From the NCBI GenBank assembly GCA_009392095.1, contig VFHF01000153.1, positions 1 through 6,036 on the forward strand: a stretch of DNA of 6,036 nt. The letters run 5' to 3'. The translations under genes and the position numbers were made by a program. Below, in pieces: positions 1 through 5,635 of this stretch. Numbering within the stretch: the stretch's first letter is position 1; every line of letters starts with the position of its first letter. This DNA is from SAR202 cluster bacterium (GTDB taxonomy: Bacteria; Chloroflexota; Dehalococcoidia; Lucifugimonadales; UBA3495). The notes below the pieces were generated by a model that ran no database searches, had not been told where the DNA came from, and saw only the letters and a list, made by a program, of their open reading frames with translations.

Positions 1-1884
1 GAAGCCGAACACCTTGGAGTAAAAATACAACTCGGCCTCAAGGGCCCTTTTTATATTCTCGGCCCGCCGGAACCCATGTTGCTCGCCCTGGAACGGAATG
101 TAGGCCGTGGGAATGCCCTTGGCGCGGACGGCGTCGAACATCATCTCCGCTTGGGACGGCGGCACGATCTGGTCCTCCAGTCCCTGGAACAAGATCAGGG
201 GGCAGGACAGGCGGTCGGTATGGTGGATCGGAGAGCGTTCTTTGTACAGGGCTGATTCCTCGGGGTATAAACCAACCAACCCATCCAGGTAACGGGCCTC
301 AAACTTATGGGTCTCCTTGGCCAGGGCTTCCAGGTCACTGACGCCATAGTGGCTGGCGCCGGCGTTGAATACCTCTTTGAACGTCAGGGCCGCCAGAGTT
401 GTGTAGCCGCCGGCGCTGCCGCCATCGATGGCCAAGCGGTCACCGTCGGCTTCTCCCTGGGAGACCAGATGCAAGGCCGCGTTGCAACAATCGTCGACGT
501 CCACGATCCCCCATGTTCCGTTCAGACGTTCCCGGTATTCGCGTCCGTAGCCGGTGCTGCCGCCGTAATTCACGTCCAACACGCCGATGCCCCGGCTGGT
601 CCAGAATTGGACCCCCAGGTCCAGGGCGGTAGAAGCGGATCCGGTGGGGCCGCCATGACTCTTGACCAGCAGTGGCGGTTTCTCTCCTGCCGGCGCCTGA
701 AAATCCCGATTGCGGGGCGGGTAATAAAAGGCATGGGCAGTCTTGCCATCGTCGGTCGGGAACTCCACAGACCTGGACGCCGAGAGATAGCCTTCGTCGA
801 TCTCTAGATTGTGGGATTTTCTGAGTTCATGCCACCGGCTACTGGCCAGGTCGAAAAGCACCATGGACATTGGCAACGAAGGCGCTCCGGCTACGAACAC
901 TATCTTGCCGTCGCCAGCTTTCAAGTCACCCCGGCCCAACTCCGAGAACGGGGTATCTATCGCCAGCAGCATCCCCGACTCGATATGCAGCATTGAGACC
1001 TTCCACTCACCATTTTCAACGTAGCTGCAAGCGATCAGTTCGGCGGAGGCAAAGGAATAGGTGCCGGAGCCAAAGACCCATTGGGGCTTGCCGAACTCGG
1101 CGCTCCTTTTGGCCAACTGCCGGTCCGGGCCATTTTCATGGCGCCACAAATTCCACCAGCCGCTGCGGTCGGAGACGTAATGGAGCACGTTATCCGGCGA
1201 CCATTCAGGCTGAAAGATGGACTCGGTCCGGCCTCCGGCCACTACCTGAGATTCGCCCAGTAAACCTTGATCATTAAATGATGCAACCAGAAGGAAGGTG
1301 CCGTCCCAGGGCATGTTGGGGTGGTCCCACGTCAACCATGCTAGCTTAGCGCCGTCCGGGCTGATGCGGGGGTTGGAGCAAAAATCAGAGCCTTTGGATA
1401 AGACCTGTTGTTCGGTCTTCCCCAGTGCATCGACAGCGACGATGCAGTTGACCGGCTCTCCCTCTCCGGTGTGGTCCTCCCGGACGCAGATGATGCGGTT
1501 GCGGGCCGGGTCAAAGCAGCCGTCGGCGTAGCGCATCTCGACATCCGGGGTGATGGCCTGAGGCTCTCCGCCGTTCTCTTGCCGGTAAATCCGCTGGTCA
1601 GAGTAGTTGGAGAAGTAGACCACTTCCTCATGGACCAAGAACGCCCCGCCTCCGTATTCGTGAACTCTGGTCCGCACGCTGTAGGGCTCCGGCGTCACGT
1701 CAACAATCTCGCCTTCCGGGTCATGCTTGACCAGCACCATGCGGCCGCCCTCCGATGGGCGCATCTCCACCCAATATATGTCCTCGCCGTCGAGGGCAAC
1801 CTGACCCAGCCCAATGGACCCGGACACGATCAGGCCGGTGGTGATGGGCGACTTCCATGATCCATAAGGGGCGGTGGTGCGCAT
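1..1884 (-). CDS. S9 family (prolyl oligopeptidase-type) serine peptidase, C-terminal end cut by window
   Basis: Likely a cytoplasmic aminopeptidase or oligopeptidase of the dipeptidyl-peptidase/acylaminoacyl-peptidase type. I translated the minus strand from ATG at 1884 down to position 1: 628 codons with no stop. Residues 1 to about 380 fit the beta-propeller, including the motif RVHEYGGGA at 73-81. The alpha/beta-hydrolase domain follows: HGGP at 410-413 (oxyanion region), NYGGSTGYGR at 439-448, nucleophile elbow DGGSAGG at 487-493 with Ser490, Asp571 in LEDQIVPP, and His603 in EQHGFR. Triad order and spacing are those of active family members. No signal peptide is seen. The frame is still open at the edge in a final-helix-like stretch, so probably only a few to some tens of residues are missing. 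The start is supported by AGGAGA at 1898-1893, 8 bases upstream. It is divergent from the hydrolase/CoA-transferase cluster. Substrate specificity cannot be told. Confidence 0.93.
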   Translation of the reverse strand, partial: MRTTAPYGSWKSPITTGLIVSGSIGLGQVALDGEDIYWVEMRPSEGGRMVLVKHDPEGEIVDVTPEPYSVRTRVHEYGGGAFLVHEEVVYFSNYSDQRIYRQENGGEPQAITPDVEMRYADGCFDPARNRIICVREDHTGEGEPVNCIVAVDALGKTEQQVLSKGSDFCSNPRISPDGAKLAWLTWDHPNMPWDGTFLLVASFNDQGLLGESQVVAGGRTESIFQPEWSPDNVLHYVSDRSGWWNLWRHENGPDRQLAKRSAEFGKPQWVFGSGTYSFASAELIACSYVENGEWKVSMLHIESGMLLAIDTPFSELGRGDLKAGDGKIVFVAGAPSLPMSMVLFDLASSRWHELRKSHNLEIDEGYLSASRSVEFPTDDGKTAHAFYYPPRNRDFQAPAGEKPPLLVKSHGGPTGSASTALDLGVQFWTSRGIGVLDVNYGGSTGYGREYRERLNGTWGIVDVDDCCNAALHLVSQGEADGDRLAIDGGSAGGYTTLAALTFKEVFNAGASHYGVSDLEALAKETHKFEARYLDGLVGLYPEESALYKERSPIHHTDRLSCPLILFQGLEDQIVPPSQAEMMFDAVRAKGIPTAYIPFQGEQHGFRRAENIKRALEAELYFYSKVFGF

Positions 1885-1892
1885 GGAGGCTT

Positions 1893-1898
1893 TCTCCT
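1893..1898 (-). promoter_or_regulatory. Ribosome binding site of the S9 peptidase gene
   Basis: On the minus strand AGGAGA lies 8 bases before the ATG at 1884 and fixes that start. Its GGAG (1897-1894) can pair with CTCC (1888-1885), directly before the ATG, around a 5-base loop. This would be a short hairpin that could partly hide the site. Confidence 0.6.
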
Positions 1899-1923
1899 GG
1901 GATGCCTAGTATCGAATCAGGCA

Positions 1924-1952
1924 ATTATAGCTGCGGACTGGAACCGATTAAA
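1924..1952 (-). promoter_or_regulatory. Predicted sigma70 promoter for the S9 peptidase gene
   Basis: Read on the minus strand there is a perfect -10 box TATAAT at 1929-1924. The best -35 at 17-base spacing is TTTAAT (1952-1947), a weak match of 3 of 6 to TTGACA. Transcription would start near 1917, leaving a leader of about 33 bases with the AGGAGA site. This is sequence inference only; the -10 is strong and the -35 is poor. Confidence 0.5.
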
Positions 1953-1958
1953 GGGAAT

Positions 1959-1969
1959 CCGGCAGCCGG
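1959..1969. promoter_or_regulatory. Short palindrome next to the -35 box, possible operator
   Basis: CCGGC (1959-1963), a central A, and GCCGG (1965-1969) form a perfect inverted repeat. It sits between the two divergent promoters and abuts the -35 box of the rightward promoter at 1970. A protein bound here could control one or both directions. No regulator gene is present in the window, and an 11-base palindrome in GC-rich DNA can arise by chance. Confidence 0.3.
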
Positions 1970-1998
1970 TTGACCGCCAGGTTGCCTGCCCCTATATT
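1970..1998 (+). promoter_or_regulatory. Predicted sigma70 promoter for the MBL/CoA-transferase cluster
   Basis: TTGACC (1970-1975) and TATATT (1993-1998) are separated by exactly 17 bases, each matching 5 of 6 consensus positions. Transcription would start near 2005, giving a leader of about 40 bases. The leader contains AAGGA (2035-2039), 7 bases before the ATG at 2047. This is the clearest promoter in the window and probably drives the genes from 2047 through 5554. Confidence 0.6.
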
Positions 1999-2046
1999 TG
2001 TTCCACGTTCACGCTTATCGGGTTACCTGGTTTTAAGGACGACCAC

Positions 2047-2985
2047 ATGACCACCGTTCGCGACCAGCACGCGTCACAATTGCCACCGCCCACGTTGGAG
2101 GAAGTCAGCCCGGATATCTACGCCTACGTCCAGCTCGATGGGAGCTGGGGGCTAAACAACACTGGCTTCATCAAGGCCTTGGATGGTCTGATCCTGATCG
2201 ACACTTGTTTCACCGAGGCGCGTACCAAGGCCTATCTGGAGGCCGTCCGCCGGGTGTCCTCGCTCCCCATGAAGACCCTGATAAACACTCACCACCACGG
2301 CGACCACACCCACGGCAATTACCTGGTTTCGGAAGCGGCCATCATTGGCCACGAGCTATGCCGGCAAACTGTCATCGAGACAGGGTTGCAAGCCCTGCAC
2401 CCGCTGTTCCCCAACGTGGACTGGGGCGACCTGGAACTGGCCCCGCCTTTCGTAACTTTCAACGACCGGATGGACCTTTATTCCGGCGACATGAAGATCG
2501 AGCTGATCTTCATGGGGCCAGCCCATACCACAAATGACATCGTCGCCTGGCTGCCCGACCGCAAGCTGCTCTTCGCTGGAGACCTGTTATTCAATCAAGG
2601 GACCCCTTTCGTGGCCATGGGCTCTGTTTCCGGGTCACTCCAAGCATTGAAACGGCTGCGGGACCTAGGCGCGGAAACTATCGTGCCGGGACACGGCTCT
2701 GTTTGCGGGCCGGAGGTGATGGACGACGTTGAGGCCTACCTTACATTTATCCAAGAGACCGCCCGCCAGGCCTTTGAAGCCGGGCTGTCACCTCTGGAAG
2801 CATCAAGGCAGGCCGACCTGGGCCGGTTCAGTGAGTGGCACGACTCGGAGCGAATCGCCGGCAACCTCCACCGCGCCTACTCCGAACTTCGCTGGGAGTC
2901 GGCAGGCACGGTCTTGGACCTGGCGTCGATGGTCGCGGACATGGTGTCTCTGAACGGCGGACGGCCGGTCCGGTGCTTGGCATGA
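2047..2985 (+). CDS. MBL-fold metallo-hydrolase
   Basis: A 312-residue metallo-beta-lactamase-superfamily hydrolase, probably cytoplasmic since no signal peptide is seen. The N-terminal part LNNTGFI (36-42) followed by GLILIDT (47-53) is the usual opening of the fold. The metal-binding motif is THHHGDHTHG at 81-90, giving His82, His84, Asp86 and His87. The remaining ligands are His160 in GPAHT, Asp179 in AGD and His216 in PGHG, so a complete two-metal site is present. After about residue 225 there is a helical C-terminal region. AAGGA 7 bases upstream supports the ATG. The gene ends with tandem stops TGA TAA (2983-2988). It leads two CoA-transferase genes, so hydrolysis of a CoA thioester, lactone or ester in the same pathway is a reasonable inference; the true substrate is unknown. 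Distant resemblance to glyoxalase II-type and SoxH-like members does not settle this. Confidence 0.92.
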   Translation: MTTVRDQHASQLPPPTLEEVSPDIYAYVQLDGSWGLNNTGFIKALDGLILIDTCFTEARTKAYLEAVRRVSSLPMKTLINTHHHGDHTHGNYLVSEAAIIGHELCRQTVIETGLQALHPLFPNVDWGDLELAPPFVTFNDRMDLYSGDMKIELIFMGPAHTTNDIVAWLPDRKLLFAGDLLFNQGTPFVAMGSVSGSLQALKRLRDLGAETIVPGHGSVCGPEVMDDVEAYLTFIQETARQAFEAGLSPLEASRQADLGRFSEWHDSERIAGNLHRAYSELRWESAGTVLDLASMVADMVSLNGGRPVRCLA

Positions 2986-3032
2986 TAATCGGGGCGATCG
3001 GCTATTCCACAAGCGGCTTCGGGGGCCTGTGA
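2982..3032 (+). other. 16-codon bridging ORF between the MBL and first CoA-transferase genes
   Basis: An ATG at 2982 overlaps the MBL stop (ATGA). It opens 16 codons (MIIGAIGYSTSGFGGL) ending in TGA at 3030-3032, which in turn overlaps the ATG of the next gene (TGATG). The peptide resembles nothing I know and has no clear ribosome binding site of its own. If translated, it would couple translation of the MBL gene to that of the transferase across an otherwise untranslated 46-base gap. It may equally be chance. Confidence 0.2.
3021..3025 (+). promoter_or_regulatory. Ribosome binding site deciding the start of the first CoA-transferase
   Basis: GGGGG lies 6 bases before ATG at 3032 and only 3 bases before the in-frame GTG at 3029. 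The spacing and the ATG codon favour 3032, which gives a 407-residue protein starting MADRALSG. Confidence 0.5.
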
Positions 3033-4255
3033 TGGCAGACAGGGCACTCTCCGGAATCAAAGTCCTGGACTTCACCCAACACGTGGCCGGTCCGTACTGC
3101 ACTAAGGTGATGGCCGACCAGGGGGCCGATGTGACCAAGGTGGAGCGGCCCGGTGTGGGTGACGTGGCCCGGCGCTCAGGTCCCTATCCCGGCGACACAC
3201 CCCACGCCGAAAAGAGCGGCCTGTTCCTGCATCTGAACACTTCCAAACGCAGCCTGACCTTGGACTTGGCCTCCGCCGCAGGCAGAAATATCGCCCTCCA
3301 ACTAGCAGCAGACGCCGACATTGTTGTGGAGAGCTTCCGCCCTGGAACGATGGAGTCTTTCGGGCTCGACTACCAGTCTTTAAAGACCACGAACCCCAAT
3401 CTCGTAATGACTTCGATCTCTAATTTCGGCCAGACGGGCCCCTACCTTGGATACCGGGGGGCCGACATCGTCTTCTACGGTATGGGCGGAGAGATGTTTG
3501 GGACTGGGCTGGCCGACCGGGAACCCATCAAGCTGGGCCAGAACGTGATCCTGTACCAGGCAGGGGCCACAGCCTCTGTGGCTACATTGGGCGCCCTGTT
3601 TCTGGCGCAGGATCCCGCAGACGGCCAGGCCCTGGGCCAGCATGTAGATGTCTCCCTGATGGAGACTCAGGTTGGGTCCATCGACCGGCGAATGACGGCG
3701 TTGATTGCCTACCAATACACCGGCGAGACCAGCAAACGAGAACACTACGGCGGGAGCAGCTACCCCAACGGAATCTACCCATGCGAGGACGGTTACTTCG
3801 CTCTCGCAGGCAGCCGCGTCTACTTCCCAAGGTCGGTCCGCATGCTCGGCTCTCCTCAGGAACTGGAAGACCCCAAATGGCATACGCGAGGCGCGCAAAC
3901 GGACCCATACCTCAAAGAAGAGTTTGAGGAGCTATTCCTGCCTTGGATCTTGTCCCAGTCCAAGCAACATGCCTGGGCGGTGGCGCAACAGCAACGTGTC
4001 CTGAGCGGCCCGTTGAATACCATGGAAGACCTGTCCGACGAGCCGTTCTTCAATCAACGAGGCGTGTTTGACCAGATCGACCACCCGGTTGCCGGGCTTC
4101 TGAAGCAGCCGGGCAGGCCTTTCCTCATGAGCGAATCCCCGTGGGAACTGCCTAGTCCCGCGCCGACGTTAGGCCAGCACAACCATGAAATTTTGGCTGA
4201 CCTTGGGTATTCAAACCCGGATATCGTTCGCCTGCGTCAGATGGGAGTGATCTAG
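3032..4255 (+). CDS. CaiB/BaiF (family III) CoA-transferase homologue lacking the catalytic aspartate
   Basis: A 407-residue protein of normal family length. It opens with the family signature: LSGIKVLDFTQHVAGPY (6-22), then GADVTKVERP (31-40). It continues with NTSKRSLTLDL (69-79), DIVVESFRPGTMESFGLDY (96-114), FGQTGPY (132-138) and GQHVDVSLMET (202-212). Family members normally move CoA between carboxylic acids through an aspartyl-CoA thioester; E. coli CaiB uses Asp169. Aligning that segment (family pattern D-x-x-[AS]-G before a helix) with NVILYQAG at 171-178 puts Leu174 at the nucleophile. The neighbouring residues offer no acidic substitute. The protein is therefore probably inactive alone, or a structural or CoA-binding partner of the product of the adjacent gene, which keeps the Asp. 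An intact frame and conserved motifs argue against decay. The next gene begins on the base after its stop. Confidence 0.9.
   Translation: MADRALSGIKVLDFTQHVAGPYCTKVMADQGADVTKVERPGVGDVARRSGPYPGDTPHAEKSGLFLHLNTSKRSLTLDLASAAGRNIALQLAADADIVVESFRPGTMESFGLDYQSLKTTNPNLVMTSISNFGQTGPYLGYRGADIVFYGMGGEMFGTGLADREPIKLGQNVILYQAGATASVATLGALFLAQDPADGQALGQHVDVSLMETQVGSIDRRMTALIAYQYTGETSKREHYGGSSYPNGIYPCEDGYFALAGSRVYFPRSVRMLGSPQELEDPKWHTRGAQTDPYLKEEFEELFLPWILSQSKQHAWAVAQQQRVLSGPLNTMEDLSDEPFFNQRGVFDQIDHPVAGLLKQPGRPFLMSESPWELPSPAPTLGQHNHEILADLGYSNPDIVRLRQMGVI
4243..4247 (+). promoter_or_regulatory. Ribosome binding site for the GTG-started second CoA-transferase
   Basis: GGGAG inside the last codons of the upstream gene lies 8 bases before the GTG at 4256. 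There is no in-frame ATG before codon 30, and the family's N-terminal motif begins at residue 7, so the GTG must be the start. The position of the site within the upstream gene suggests coupled translation. Confidence 0.55.
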
Positions 4256-5554
4256 GTGCCAAAGCTGCCATTACAAGGAATTCGGGTGTTGGAGTTCGGT
4301 GTCGTGTGGGCCGGGCCTTATTGCGCCGCCTTCCTAGCCGGAATGGGAGCGGAGGTCATCAAGATTGAATCGATCAAGAAATTTATTCCGATGACTAGGG
4401 GCCAAATACCTCGGCCCACAGGAGAAGACCTAAGAAACCTGCCCACGAGTGTCGGCGCCACCCCAGACCGCCTCCCGGGCAAGCGGCCGTGGAACCGGAT
4501 TCCCCTATTCAACGCCCACGCCAGCAACAAGCTGGGCATGACCGTGGACCTGCTACAACCAAAGGGCAAGAAAGCGCTGATGGACCTGATTGACATATCG
4601 GACGTAATCGTAGAGAACAATCCCACCGAAACCATGGAGAAGCTGGGAATCTCTTATGAGGAGATCAGGGAGACAAATCCAGGACTCATCATGTGCCGGA
4701 TGCCTGCCTACGCCAACGAAGGCCCCTATCAGAACCACCGGTCTTTTGGGTTCCATATCGAGGGTGTGGTCGGCCATACGCTGCTCCGTGGGTACTCGGA
4801 TATGGACCCATCCGCCGTAACCAGCGTTCTGATGGGGGATGCCGCCTCAGGCACCCAAGGGGCGTTCGCCGTTTTGTCGGCCTTGCACCATCGAAGGCGG
4901 ACGGGGAAAGGCCAGTTGATTGAATTGTCTCAAGCCGAGAACCTGATTCCGTTCATGGGTGAGGCGTTCATGGACTACACCATGAATGGCCGCAACCAGT
5001 CGACATTGGGCAACCGCCATCCCGTCGCGATCCAAGGCTGTTATCCCTGCCTGGGCGAGGACCGGTGGGTGACAATCACCATCGCCGGTGACGATGATTG
5101 GCGCGGTCTATGCCAGGCCATGGGTGATCCCGAATGGAGCCAAGAAAGTGGCTTTAGAGACCCGATCGTGCGGTACGAGCGCCACGACGAGATCGACGAG
5201 CAAATCTCACAGTGGACCAGAACTCTGGAGCCCCAGCAGGTGATGAAGTTACTTCAAGAAAAGGGTGTGGCGGCAGGCCCGGTGATGGACCAGCGAGATG
5301 CCTACGCCGACCCCCATCTGAATGAACGTGGAGCATTTGAAGAGGCCTACCAGGAAGACACGGGCACACATCTCTATCCCGGCGCGCCCTACAAGATGTC
5401 CGAGACGCCATCAAAGATTCGCCGCGGCCCGGTGAGGCTGGGCGAGGACAACGAGTACGTTTATCAAGAACTGTTGGGTTGCAGCGCCGAGGAATATGCC
5501 GTTCTGGAAGAGGAAGGCCACATCGGCATGGACTACCACCCGGACGTCAAGTAG
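4256..5554 (+). CDS. CaiB/BaiF (family III) CoA-transferase with intact catalytic aspartate
   Basis: A 432-residue family III CoA-transferase starting at GTG, directly after the stop of its paralogue. Motifs in order: LQGIRVLEFGVVWAGPYCA (6-24), GAEVIKIES (31-39), NKLGMTVDL (91-99), DVIVENNPTETMEKLGISY (116-134), and RTGKGQLIELSQAE (215-228). The segment LMGDAASG (192-199) places Asp195 at the position of the covalent nucleophile. The loop between residues 40 and 90 is longer than in simple members such as formyl-CoA transferase and is rich in Pro and Arg; it may shape the substrate pocket. It is divergent from the upstream paralogue, so they are not a recent duplication. The zero-base junction suggests equal expression and a two-subunit enzyme, as known for SmtAB of Chloroflexus and BbsEF of toluene degraders. 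Donor and acceptor acids cannot be inferred. Confidence 0.93.
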   Translation: MPKLPLQGIRVLEFGVVWAGPYCAAFLAGMGAEVIKIESIKKFIPMTRGQIPRPTGEDLRNLPTSVGATPDRLPGKRPWNRIPLFNAHASNKLGMTVDLLQPKGKKALMDLIDISDVIVENNPTETMEKLGISYEEIRETNPGLIMCRMPAYANEGPYQNHRSFGFHIEGVVGHTLLRGYSDMDPSAVTSVLMGDAASGTQGAFAVLSALHHRRRTGKGQLIELSQAENLIPFMGEAFMDYTMNGRNQSTLGNRHPVAIQGCYPCLGEDRWVTITIAGDDDWRGLCQAMGDPEWSQESGFRDPIVRYERHDEIDEQISQWTRTLEPQQVMKLLQEKGVAAGPVMDQRDAYADPHLNERGAFEEAYQEDTGTHLYPGAPYKMSETPSKIRRGPVRLGEDNEYVYQELLGCSAEEYAVLEEEGHIGMDYHPDVK

Positions 5555-5635
5555 CCTGCAGCCAGCAACATTTGCGCCATCTCTTCCCTCAATCTGATTC
5601 GGCCTTGGACACGTATTCAAAAGCAGACGATCGCT

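Noticed and set aside
307..1860. Plus-strand open frames, such as 307-807 and 1408-1860
   Set aside because: They lie antisense to the S9 peptidase, whose minus-strand frame is continuous and has all catalytic motifs. Their translations are low-complexity and resemble no family.
3380..3898. A 172-codon minus-strand open frame inside the first CoA-transferase
   Set aside because: It is a shadow of a well-supported gene in GC-rich sequence, with no recognisable domain and no own ribosome site.
5555..5635. Terminator or promoter between the second CoA-transferase and the peroxiredoxin-like gene
   Set aside because: I found no GC-rich hairpin followed by a T run. TTGGAC at 5605-5610 has no -10 box at suitable spacing. 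Whether the last gene is co-transcribed remains open.
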